Notes under the pieces: generated by a model
Databases searched by the model: none
What the model was told of the DNA's origin: nothing
The model's input: only the letters and a program-made list of their open reading frames with translations
Assembly: GCA_032358165.1 (NCBI GenBank)
Contig: JAALGY010000051.1
Location: 682,001-746,000, forward strand
Reading direction: 5' to 3'
DNA from: Diplosphaera chodatii
Taxonomy: Eukaryota; Chlorophyta; Trebouxiophyceae; Prasiolales; Stichococcaceae
Length of the DNA stretch: 64,000 nt
Program-made: the position numbers and the translations under genes
Shown here: piece after piece, positions 1 through 11,012 of the stretch
How positions within the stretch are numbered: position 1 is the stretch's first letter
How the letters are laid out: each line of letters begins with the position of its first letter

Positions 1-2
1 GA

Positions 3-146
3 AAGATGATGGAGGGTGTGTATGGACGAGGCTTGTCGGCCATTGAGGTGCTGCGCGGCTGGGAGCCGGCGCCGCCGCAGTTCAAAGCCTTGTCTTCTGC
101 GCTGCAGGTGCTGATGAGTGTTTGCAAAGCGCGTCAAATTGTTTGA
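3..146 (+). CDS. Possible 3' end of a gene entering from the left edge
   Basis: An open frame runs from the window edge to TGA at 144-146 and has ordinary codon use (short segments VYGRGLSAIEVLRGW and QFKALSSALQVL). A CTGCAG followed by GTG near 104-110 could be the acceptor of a short last exon instead of continuous reading. It is too short to name. It could be the last exon of an upstream gene or a chance open frame. The next 1 kb shows nothing I can call. Confidence 0.25.
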   Translation, partial: KMMEGVYGRGLSAIEVLRGWEPAPPQFKALSSALQVLMSVCKARQIV

Positions 147-1173
147 AGCGGCAGAGCTGCATGAGCAGTGTGATGAGTATCTGAAAATAACACTTGGACT
201 TGCTGGTTGTAGACATGGCCAGGTCCCAGCCGCCGCAGCCTCCCAGTTGCTCGCCCAAGAACAGCTTCCCTCCCTGCCAGCTCCGAAGATGCCCGTGCAC
301 CCTCAGCAGCCGAGGGCTACAACAGCATTGACCATGGTGGATATGCTAACTCAGTCAATGGAGTGGGGTCGGGCCGACAGATCAGCAGCAGCTGCAGTTG
401 GCAAGCAGCTGACCAGCAGGAGCAGCCGGCCGCAGAGCACGGTGTGTCATGGCGCACAGCATCACAGTCTCCGCCTCCGCAGCATGTCTCCTTCATGCAT
501 GCCAGCTGATCAGCGTCCAGTTGAGATCAGGTTGCAGCCCACCAGACGTGGGGCAGCCACGCACCTGAATCATATCAGCATGGCGCACATGCCGACACCA
601 GTGACAAGCAGCCCCTGGATGTTATAGACGATGTCATGCTTGCTCAGCGGTCACGAGTGATGACGGCTAACCTCTGAACCTCTTTGTATGCTAAGAACTA
701 GATGGGTTCCATACTGTTGATGTGGCGGCGTGCAAGGTGCGTGATACTACTCATTATGATTGCTGCTGCATATTGCATGTGTATGTGGGATTTAGATGTA
801 TCCGATGTGCGCCTCTTTGCACACCCGCGCTGTAAACTATGCTCTTGGTAAGGACCAGTCGCACTTGTAACCTTACATACATGATGCATTTCTAAGAAGC
901 ATAGAGATGAGTCCCCCGCCTGAGTTTTACAGCCTGCCTAAATATCCTAGCTTGTAAGAGCCCGCTGGAAATTCCAGCGGCGGAACTTGGGTTCATGCCC
1001 ACGTCAGACCAACTTTGACACAAGTTGGTTTCGAAACACATTTTGAGCGTTGGCAACCTTGGACTGACACTGGACTGTCGCATCGCATTCAATAGCAGTA
1101 TTGTGGGCTGTGCACGGCTGTTGACGACCTTCACCTCTCGGCCTGCGTGCTCGTTGAGCCCAAGCCAGCTGCA
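147..1173. other. No recognisable gene; spacer before the first SYLF gene
   Basis: Open frames on both strands here are short and have no recognisable motif. The part next to 1174 presumably holds the promoter and 5' UTR of the SYLF gene; no TATA-like element stood out. Confidence 0.4.
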
Positions 1174-4100
1174 ATGTCGTCGTCCGGCCAGGACCAGTCC
1201 AAGCAGCAGCAGCAGCAACAGCAGCAACCAAGGCGCGACGCCAAAGAGATCCAAGACCCAGATGCCAAGAAGCAGGCGAGTGTGGTGCCTGCCAGCCAGG
1301 GCTGTGATGCGCAGTTCCTATGAACATGCAATGCGCAGACATGCTCTTGAGAAACACAGCAGTAGTGCGGCCTGCCTTGCTGACACCGCGGCAGCTCATC
1401 AGGCTGCCGTAAACCGGTGTTTGGGAAGGAAGCAGACCTGGGAATCCAGTGCTAACGCATTGCATCCTGTCTGCAGGTCAGGGAGGAGATTGACAAGTGC
1501 GCAATCTCCTCTCCTGTGGACTGGCCGCTGATGAATTGAGCAGCGTGCATAGAGGCATCATGTATTATGGTGCCATGGACTGCAACACTCATGCAGCCGT
1601 TTGACACATGCAGGGCTGTCAATCTGCTGCAGCGCGTGACAGGTGTTGTGGGTCCTGAAGTGCATATGCACCTTGCGAGGCGTGCTGTGCCTGACATGCA
1701 TCACCTGTCGTCATGTGCTCAGCAGCAATGTGTGCTTGAGCTGTACCAACCAAGCGTTTGCAGATCCCAACGACAAGGAGTTTGCCAAGGAGGGACGCCC
1801 CGCGCTGACTGGCGATGAGCTGATCAATGCGCCCGGCCTTAGCTTCCAGTTCCTGCGCAAAGTAGGCATGGCAGTATTTGTCGGCCTCCAAAATTTGTGG
1901 CTCCTCGCTGGTACCGGCTGCCGTTACTCAGTGTGTCTGCGTGGTTGGTGAGCAGGTTGGCGTCGGCGTGGGAGTGTTGCAGGTATCCACTGCTGATGAT
2001 ACGATTGACTCCTACTAGGACCTACGCTGGTCAATGCTGCACCCTTGGCACAGTGCAGAAGCACTGGCTGCGGTTGCATGCTTCCAGCAAGCTCTGATGT
2101 TGCTGATGGCCTTCGGGTTCTGGCCCCGCATGCAGGGCCATGGCTTCGTTGTCAAGCGTCTCGGAACACAGCCGGGGCGCGCAGGTGATGCAGGCGGCAT
2201 AGCGTGGTCTGCACCGCTTTTTTACACGGTAATTTTCTTTTTTCCTGCCGTAGGATGCTTCGTTTGCAAACGATTTGCTGTGCCCCTGAGTTTCCTGGCC
2301 TGCTGATGTGCGCATGGTCACTGCCAATGTACTTACCAGCACATTGCAATGCATCATGCATCTCATGCGCAACTGATCTGCTCTGTAGGTGACAGGGCTG
2401 TCTGCGGGTGTCGAAGTTGGCTGGTGAGCATCCTCAGTGACACAAACTAGCACTCCCTGTCGCCTTCAGACTGCAGCAACATGCAGAAAACCTATCCGAT
2501 TCCCTGCTGCTTGTCTATGACAGTGCCTGCTGTGGTGTCGATGCAGGGCAGAGGTGCACACGCTGGCGATTCCCGAAAGCGCCGAGGACATCAACAATTT
2601 CCTGAAGCGTACTGTGGCGTTCGGTGGCGATGCTGGCGTCAAGGTGTGCCCGATCCACAGGTTCTGCAGCTACAGGATCTGCATCACGCAAAATGTTTTG
2701 GGTGGACGTTTGCGCACAGCAAGATGATCTGAACTACCTGCCGAACAGCGTGCAGAGGATCCAGCGCAGGTTCACTCTTCACTGCCTACAGCTGTGCTGT
2801 GAGGAGTGCATGCAGCAGTGCATCATGTGCCCCTTGCATGCTCTGAATGAAAGCATGTGCTGAGCCATAGATTGGCCGTAAGAGAGCCGGTGGAGGTGGC
2901 GGTTACTCAGGTACACAGGGGGAAGGGAAGAAAAACTGTCACACAGCGCATGCGCCTTCATTGCGGGGCTCTGTGCTGACATTTCACTCTACAAACTCAT
3001 ACAGGAGAGCCGCTGATCTTTTCGACAGTCGCATCGGGGGCCATCGTCGACCTGTCTTTGAACGGTATGCGGAGGATCGTGCTTGGACAGGTTTGCAGCT
3101 GCATGCTCACAGTGTCAGCATGAAAACGTGATGACTGCAGACACGCCGACAGCTTGCCTCCTGCATATCCAGGCGCAACCATCAGTCGCAATGATGAGCT
3201 CATCAAGAAGGTGTATGGGCAGGTGAGCTCCATACCTAGAGTTGTGTCACAGGGTCGTGCACTTTGCTGTCTGCAACATGGCGGACTATGCCATTATCGT
3301 GAAACAAGCAATCTGCAAAACAGGTGGACAAGCCGGAAGACATCCTGGACGGTCGCATCCCACCACCGCCAGAAACCAAGGTACGGGGGGCCACTGCTTA
3401 CAGCCTGTCCATAGGACACGATTATGCACCCGCAGCTTTGTACAGACTATGTGGCTGCGCACATGCAGCCGCTGTATGATGAGCTGAAGCGCGCTGTGGA
3501 GAACTACGGCAACTACCTTTCCACCCAGTCTGGGCAAGTATCTGCTCGAGTCCTGTCCTGCCGAGCCACAACAGCAGTCAAATCATGCCAGAATGTCGGG
3601 CTTCCAACAGCTGCACATGCATAGCTAAAGCTGGCTCATATCAGGCACTGACTGACCTCGGCTGGTGCCCGCAGTCAGCCAGATGTTCCGGTGGTGCTGA
3701 CATACGCAGAGATCGTCACCTACATCGACCAGGCACGACAGCCTGCAATCGCATGTATGCCACACAATACAGGCATCTTGCGGCTTCAAGGCGTGAGTGT
3801 GTAAGCGTACTGTTGTTGACGATGTGTATCAGGATGGTTTGAGCACACCGCCCAATTATGACGCTGGCATCCCCGGCTTTGACGACCCGCTGTCCGACTT
3901 CCCCGATGTGGACCTGGTGCGCTGCATGAATGGTTGCTGTGTGGAAATTGCAACGTATTCACTCCTGTCTAATTTCAACTTACGATGCCAAGGTGCAGCT
4001 GCATCGTTGGTCCAGCAGCATATGTTACTCATTTACTACCTGCTGGTCACAAACTTGCTCGGTGCTGCTCATAAACCAAACTGTTCGTTTCCTCTGGTGC

Positions 4101-4180
4101 AGGACACCCCAGTGGGCTTTGATACCTCTCTGCTGGACTCACTGCCCCGCGCACTGACGGCTGGCATTCATGCCACATGA
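1174..4180 (+). CDS. SYLF-domain (Ysc84/SH3YL1-type lipid-binding) protein, paralog 1
   Basis: Sixteen exons: 1174-1275, 1477-1496, 1614-1642, 1764-1861, 1956-1982, 2136-2228, 2389-2423, 2547-2643, 2871-2910, 3005-3064, 3173-3222, 3324-3380, 3469-3537, 3679-3792, 3833-3916, 4103-4180. They sum to 1053 nt (350 aa) and all phases close. After a Gln-rich start, residues about 36-240 follow the SYLF pattern: EEIDKAVNLL, ALTGDELINAPGLSF, GHGFVVKRL, WSAPLFY, VTGLSAGVEVGW, FLKRTVAFGGDAGVK, FSTVASGAIVDLSLNG, then RNDELIKKVYG. SYLF domains bind phosphoinositides and act with actin and membrane-traffic machinery; any actin link here is inference. Intron 1 appears to use a GC donor (CAG|GCGAGT). Exons of 20, 27 and 29 nt are microexons. 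The tail after the SYLF fold is unassigned. Confidence 0.8.
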
Positions 4181-4631
4181 ACATGGACTCCATAGACTGG
4201 GCCACGCCGCATCATGGCCCGCCAGGAAGCGTTGGATAATAATATCTGTCATTGAAAAGATGGTCAGATCGGATGTGAGTGTAGTCATGAGTGGACGACT
4301 GGTAGAAGTGCTAACAAAGGTTGTCAAGGTTGTGGATGTGTTAGTGTACGGTGTTCTCGTTGCATGCATGCTGGTTCATTCAGCTTTGCCATCCATGTAT
4401 CGTACACCATCCCTGACATCCACCTGGTGACAGCGCCAGAAGCTACGTCCACCCACCATCAACTTCCAGTACAGATTCAACTGCCACCTACGGCAGCTGC
4501 ACAAATGGCTAGCCCGATGGCAGTCACCGTCCCAATCCAAAGCAGCACGCTTCAGCCACCAGAGCCTGCTGCTGGTCCAGCTTGCATGCACCGTCGCCAG
4601 GATATCTGGCGGCGGCAGCATCATCGGGAAA
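4181..4631. other. Intergenic spacer between SYLF paralogs 1 and 2
   Basis: This 451-base spacer separates two genes in the same direction. An open frame overlapping the next gene's start (4364-4813) has no recognisable motif and conflicts with the SYLF frame. I see no other feature. Confidence 0.4.
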
Positions 4632-6878
4632 ATGGCAGGTGCAGCAGGAGTGGGAAAAAGTGTGCCTCATTCGGCGGTCGAGCAGCTGGCAGACTTGGCC
4701 ACCAGGCAGGTATCCCACAGGCCAAACTAACCCTCTATGTGGATGGAAGTCTCAGACTTCCCGTGGCTCGGCCGCCGTGCATGATCAGCCAGTGGGTTCT
4801 GCACACAGCATGAGATCCTCGTGCATGTCTTGAGCTGCCAATTTGATCAAGTTGGCTCCTTTACATCTACAGGGGTTGCAAGCTGCTGGACCGAGTGACC
4901 TACTCAAAGGACCCGTTGTTTGGGTATCGCAGCAGGGCTCCGGCTGTGACGGGGGCAGACCTGCTTGCTGCGCATGGCCTGGTGTGAGCAAGCCGTCAGC
5001 TGCATGTCACGTCAGCCCTTTGACCCACCAGCACCGAATGACGGCGTTGCACGCTCTCCGTTGCCGAGCTCATGCCTGAAAACCCTTGGAAACACGCATG
5101 GGGCCAGAGAAAGTACTGGCGACGTTGTGTCTGCGGCCCACTGCTGTGCATGCAACCGCCTGTCCGCACATGTTCCTGAGTATCTAGCTGCAACTGAGGC
5201 AGCGTTCTTGCATTCTGCAGGCCGTGATGTTCATAAAAAAATGCGGGGTGCTGGCCGTGGGCGGGTGCATCGGGCATGGCATGGTCGTCCGGCGGGTAGC
5301 TCTCTCCTCGTCCTCTCCTCTCTCATGACTGAACGCTCTCCTGTTAAGTGCAAGTATGTGTCAGTGCATTCACCTGGTGTACGTGCTGTATGTGCTGGAT
5401 GGAAGAAGTGACTGCTTAGCGGTCTGCTTGCAAGCTGGACACTGCTGCCACGGACGCAACACCTCCGGAGATGATTCGCTTCTCAGCGCCTTTGCCATTC
5501 CAGGCACGCCTTGCCTGGCATGTTTCTGTGCCTCTCTCATCTTTAGTCTGAGGTGAACTTTGTGTAGGTGTGTTGGTTGTGCAGGTGGTTTGTGCATGTA
5601 TTTGCAATGCCGCAGACTGACACAGACTGGTGCTTGCCTTTTGGGCCAGATCCGGGGCATCCACATTGGCCTGCTCACAGGGTATACCGCAATCGCCTCA
5701 TTGGTACTGCTCAGGTCTGAGCAGTGTGTCAGCAGCTTTCTGAAGGGAAAGGTCAGCCTGTTCCAATTCGGGCTCGCTGCATTGTCTGTCAGTGTTTCAC
5801 TCATCGGCATGCTTCATGCTGCACGCCATGTGCGGCGCCACCCGTCGACTATTGCATGTGGTGCTGGTGACGCAGCAAGTTGTGGTTGGCATCGAAGCCG
5901 GGTGGTCAATCGGAGAGGACGGCGTGGCATTTGGGCCGCTGGCTGCAGGTGACGAAGCAGCCTGTCACACCGTCATAAGACTGTACGAAGCTCTGCGCTG
6001 CAGTATGTGTACAATGGGGAAGTCCAACTGAAACTGTCACTGCACAATCGATCGGCCGGTCCTGCAGTATGCCACCGAGACGCTGTCAGACTGGAGCACT
6101 GTTTGGTGCACCAGGGTGTGCAGCCGCTGAGGCTGCGCTGGCGGGGGTTGCAGGCACCCGCAAAATGACGCCGCAATTGCAGCTCTTCACAGCTGCCGAC
6201 AACGGCTTCCTGGTTGATGCCACCCTGAAGATATCCTTCCTACTGCGCGATGACGATCTCGTGCAGCAGGTAAATCACGAGCAAAGTACTTTACAGAAGC
6301 TGCGTGTGGACTGACCGAATGATATGGCGGGTCCCAACCCTCAGCAGAACAGGTCTGCAAGGTGGATGTCTCATGGATATATAACGCACATTGCGGGTGC
6401 TGCCCCACTCTGCCTGCAGGTATATGGTCCAGAGGTAGCTGCACACCCCGAACGGATCCTGGATGGCACAGTGGCGGCACCACCAGAGTTGCAGAAGTTG
6501 TATGATGTCGTCAGACGTCACATGTGAGTGCCACACAGAGATTAGCACTCTCTCACGACATCCATCGCTCAAGCACATATGCGCTTTGCGATCAAAACAT
6601 CACTGCTGTTGACCCATGCGAATCACTGAGAGTGGTTGCCGCTCAACATGCTGGAACAAAGCCAATCTGACATTTAGTAGTAGCTTTGGCACGCATCGTG
6701 CAGGCCGAAGTGGGAGCTGATGTGGCAAGTGTGGAAGCGAAGCCGTCAGTCTGCGGGAGGGGCACCACAACTGCAGCCGCAGGGTGCTGCCAGCAGCCAT
6801 GCTAACTCGGGGCCTTCGACTGGAGAGTCCAGCAGTGGCGACGGTGGCGCCAGTGATCGAGGCGCAGGCGCTGCCTGA
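4632..6878 (+). CDS. SYLF-domain protein, paralog 2 (divergent copy)
   Basis: Nine exons: 4632-4705, 4873-4981, 5221-5295, 5435-5503, 5650-5787, 5876-5948, 6154-6269, 6420-6523, 6704-6878; 933 nt, 310 aa. It aligns with its neighbours as CKLLDRVTYSKDP, APAVTGADLLAAHGL, MFIKKCGVLAVGG, GHGMVVRR, FSAPLPFQ, IRGIHIGLLTGY, SSFLKGKVSLFQFGLAA, LFTAADNGFLVDATLK and VYGPEVAAHPERILDG. It has fewer introns than the other two copies and different positions near the N-terminus. A final exon, joined inside a split ATG codon, adds a Ser/Gly-rich tail with PKWELMWQVWKR. GC donors are inferred at introns 1 (GCAGGT) and 4 (GCACGC); the first join is the least certain. A TGTAA lies at 6970-6974. Confidence 0.75.
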
Positions 6879-7296
6879 GAAGTGAAGCGGTCATTGGCAG
6901 CGGGTTGCAAAAGATGTATGCGATGCGGTAGCAATGGCCAAAACAGACCAAGACTGACTGCTCACAGGCTGTAATGCTTACTGCGTGTCCCGTCATGTGA
7001 CGAAAGGAACCTAGCAGTTGTGACAACAACGCCAGATTCCTATTCTATTGATGACATGGCATGTCTGGCCTCAGATCTAGAGCAGCGCATATGCAGCAAC
7101 CGCCATCAGGGGGGTTGTTTAATCAGAAACTCTCCACAGCAGTCAGCTCTGTTCAACACTGCCAGTTGGAGGTGGCTTTGCCTCTGCAGCAGTCCTGGCC
7201 CCTTTAGTGGTTTACTGCAGCCTGCTTATACAATGTCCACCACACGCTGCTCCACCTTCAAGCGCATGTGGCTCGAGCTTGGACTGCCTGCTGCAT
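6879..7296. other. 3' spacer between convergent genes
   Basis: Convergent 3' ends of the SYLF gene (+) and the TPR gene (-). TGTAA at 6970-6974 is a plausible poly(A) signal for the + gene. No coding signal was seen. Confidence 0.5.
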
Positions 7297-10200
7297 TCAG
7301 CGCGTGTTGGAGACCTCCACGTCGCGCCGCGCCGACTCCCAGATGACGGTCGCCTTGCGCACCAGCTGGTGCTCCTGCCCGAAGCCGGCCGCCATGACGC
7401 CCAGCCCCGCCGACATGTCGTCAAGCAGCTGCCGCCGCTCAGCCACCTGCAGATGCACACAAGTAAGAGGAGTTGCACTTGGCGCTGTACAGGCAATACT
7501 CTGCACAGCGGTGTTCGTTTCTGCGCAGATATTTACAAGCAACCCTCAACAAGCAGATTCGATGGGCAGGTTGCCCATCATCATCGTACAATCTGGCTAG
7601 GTGTCTCCAATGGCGACCTCACCTGGAAGGGCATGAGCTGGAACATGCGGGCGAGGGCCAGAGCGAAGGCCGCCTCCCCGCGCACCGGGTTGTCCGGCTT
7701 CAGCACCTCCTGAAACCGCTGCGCCGCCTGCGCCACCAGGTTCGCCGCTTCCATGAACTGTCCTCGCTCCAGCAAGATGGTGCCCAGCCTGCAGTGAGAC
7801 TCGGTGATGTTGGAGGTGACGTCTGCTGCCTATGCAGCTGTCAGCCTGGTAAGGCAACTCTGGGAGTATGTGCAATGCCTTGGGAAGGCCTGGCTTGAGG
7901 TTGCTGAGTATCGCTCAAGCAGATCCTGCAACGGCCGCAGCTCGACAGCCATTTGCAAGCTGCTGCAGAGAGCTGCATGCGCAGAGGAGGAGCAGGGGGT
8001 GTGCTGCGACTGACGCACCGCAGCGTGCGCAGCATGACCTCGTCGTCCAGCGAGGGGTACAGCTGGCGGGACAGCGCCACGCCCTCCCGCGCCAGGGGCT
8101 CCGCCTCCGCCGCCGCGTTCCTGTCGGTGATGCAGCATGCTGTCTAGTTGGCAGCAGTCGGCAGGCCCCTGTCGATCTGTCGTGCTTGGGTAATCGGAGC
8201 TGGACAACAGCCAGGTTATGCTTCAGCGTCTACTGCGTAGCTAGTCGTCAGCATTGCCCCAGGGTTGCCGTCTGAAAGGCAACACAGTGGTCGGACCCGC
8301 ACACCTGATGTACAGCAGCGTGCTGTAGGTGTACAGGTGCACCAGCAGCTTGTGCTTCATGCCGGCTGAGCGCAGCAGTGAGGCCTGCTGGTCGTACAGC
8401 GCCATCGTCAGCGGCCAGTTGCCAGCCTGCAGATTGTAAGTGACATGGTGGCTCCCCGCATCCAGGTGCAATGGCAGCTCAGTGGCAGCTGGCACACAGC
8501 CAAGCTGCAGTCCGCAGCTCACCAGTAAACCATGCGGATCCTAACCATTTTCGCAGAAGGAGGAGATGACTGAACTGCCAGCTCACCGACGACGCAGCGT
8601 CGATGATGCGGTCGTGCTGGCGCATGCCCGCCTCCCGCAGCGCTGTGCCCCGGTCCGTCTTGTCCTGCTGCATGTGCTTCAGCGCCTGCGCGGCACACGG
8701 TCGGCACGTTGTTCATCTCGGGCATTGGATGTGGTCGCAACAGCCAAATTTGATGACCTGCAGGGACCCGCCATCACAGCCCAACTTGCAAGTGCTTGAC
8801 CAAACGACGGGACCTAGGCAGGGCTGCATCGGCAGGCAATTTGCAGGTGGCCCGAGTCCCACGGCGGCACACACTTCCCGAAGCCGGGGCTCCAGGCGGG
8901 CGACATCCTCGGCATCCTTTGCTTCCTTCACCCGTGCGAGCGCCATGTACAGCCGCGCCTGCAGCCACGGTTCCTATGCTCTCAGGCGTGTAGCTGCGAC
9001 TTGCCAAAACAGCAGCAGCTGCAGCAAGGGTGTGCACGAGGCCATTGGTGCAGGGATGAAAGTTTTGTCGGCAGAACTCATGCGACAATTACGGTGTTCG
9101 TTTGCGCTGACAGCACCTCGCCAATGGCCTCGAAGTCGGGGGAGAAGGCGCCCCGCAGGTACTCGGCCGCCTCCGCAAAGTCCTTCAGCGCGGGGCTCAT
9201 GTGCCCCATGGCTGCAGCACCACCAGGCTCAATTCAAGCTACAAGGGGCAAAGGAAGCTGGCGACCCCAGTGTAGTATTGTCCCAGCAATCAGGTATGTG
9301 GTTCACAAACGCCTCCAACCCAACCATGCGCTCTAGCGGCCTGATCGCCTGCTCACCAAAGAGGGCTGCGCCGCGGCGCATGCGAAACATCGCCGCCACG
9401 GGGCCTGCATCCGGCACATCCGCCACTGCCGCCAGCACGCGACTGGCCGCATTCAGGGAGTCCTCGTGCTGCCCCTGCAGGATGACAGTACAAATGGGTA
9501 TTGAACCTTTCTTCTTCAGCTGAACATGGGATGCCGTACCCCAGAAATGTGCACATTCCAGTGCAAACCCAACCTGGCAATGCACACCCATGGAAGTGAG
9601 CGTCAGCTTTCAAGCTCTGAGCTGCCGACCGCTATCAACATCAATGTCACCTGCTCCTGGTGCAGCTGCGTGATCTGATCCCACAGGCGGTACGACAGAA
9701 AGTGGTCCGCGCCCAGCTGCGCCTCCAGCTGCTCCGCCACTTCACAGCAGCGAGATCAAGAGATCAAGACCAGTCAGGGACTTGGGTGATGCTCGAGGAG
9801 CATGCTGCCATCTTCATCTCCAATGCATGCATGAGCAATTCTATCGCCTGACATGCAAACCCTCACCTGGACCAGTTCCACACACAGCGCACATGCTTGA
9901 GGGTCAAGTGCAACCCTCTGCTGAGAAGGCCTTAGTGCATTGCGCCTCTTGCTGCGGGCTGACTCAAACCTTGCATGTCATCGGACTTCGGAGCAGCTGA
10001 TGCATGTGAGCACCTTCGGTCAGATGCTGGATTGCTTCCTGCGGATGGCCACCCATGATCATGTCCTCCGCCTCAGCCGCCATCCGCTGCAGCATCTCAT
10101 CCAGCTCCTGTGTCTCAGCCGCCGTCTCTACGTCCCCTGGTGCCTGAGGCTGCTGGCGTGGCTCCGTCGTGGCTGTGGCTGTGGCTGCGCTGCTTTCGGA

Positions 10201-10761
10201 TGATGACGCACCGCTGCCGCCAGGATGATGAGCTTCAGCAGCCTCGGTATGCTGTGGTGTGGCAGCGCCTTCATCCCCTTGCATCCGAGCAGCTACCTCC
10301 GCCTCCGCTGCCGTCTGTTCAGCCTGCTGAGGGTTCCCGCCATCGCCTGCCAAGCTGGATGCTGCATAGCGGCGGATGCTGATCATCTCAGCGTGTGGCT
10401 GGGTGCCGCCAGTGCGAGGATGCCCCATGCCATTGGACGGCCGTGTCACGTGCTGCAGCGCGCGTGCGCGGCTTTGATGCATCCGATCTGCTGTGCCCAG
10501 CCACGTGCTGCCCGGCGTGACAGTCCCCTCATCGGTCAACGTCTGCACCACGGCATCATCTGACGCCATGGCATGCATGCTGCGCCGTTCCTGCTGGCAG
10601 TTTCTGCCGTATATCGCGCCTGTGAGGGATGAAGGGACAAAGGTGTCGTCTGCATTAGCCATGTTCATGTGCGCAAGCGCTCTGCACGCCACTCGCAGCT
10701 TGACAGAAGCTGCATGCGAGAGGCCACCACGCTGCAACAGACTTCGGAGCGCAGGCAGCAT
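7297..10761 (-). CDS. Tetratricopeptide-repeat protein, probably organelle-targeted
   Basis: Ten exons in transcript order: 10761-10014, 9739-9651, 9474-9357, 9211-9117, 8958-8875, 8685-8587, 8426-8305, 8120-8019, 7788-7623, 7446-7297. Total 1773 nt, 590 aa, phases closed. The N-terminus (LRSLLQRGGLSHAASVKLRV) is basic and Ser/Ala-rich with few acidic residues, like a mitochondrial presequence. About 170 low-complexity residues rich in Ala, Glu and Gln follow. The C-terminal half is alpha-helical with TPR spacing, for example ALKDFAEAAEYLRGAF, MALYDQQASLLRSAG, AEPLAREGVALSRQLYP, LERGQFMEAANLVAQAAQRF and FALALARMFQLMPF, recalling the kinesin-light-chain type of TPR. TPRs are protein-interaction scaffolds, so no specific role can be given. 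Confidence 0.8.
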
Positions 10762-11012
10762 GGCGGCACAGATGTTTCAGAAAGCCTCGACTTTACAACA
10801 ACGGAGTTCTGAGAAGCAGACATTGCACCGTGCATGACTTGGATGCATGGTCGTCACCCCATGCATGCAGGTGCATCAGCAGGCACAACGGGAGCAGTGG
10901 TACTGCTCTCATGCAGGCTTGCTCTTTGCTCACGGTTATTTGCATTTCTCGGATAAGAACGTCATCGGCCCTGATCTTGTGTGCCGTGCGCGGCGGTCAT
11001 GTTGCCGCCAGC
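10762..11012. promoter_or_regulatory. Divergent promoter region
   Basis: Only 251 bases separate the start codons of the TPR gene (-) and the transporter-like gene (+), so the two probably share a promoter region. No specific motif was recognised. Confidence 0.4.

Noticed and set aside
2484..2515. A segment reading SDSLLLVYD inside SYLF paralog 1 that resembles the family's next beta strand
   Set aside because: Including it breaks phase or creates a stop; the paralog alignment shows the join skips it, so it is intronic coincidence.
8603..9523. 306-codon + open frame
   Set aside because: It lies antisense to five phase-closed exons of the TPR gene and has Arg/Ser/Pro composition expected of a shadow frame.
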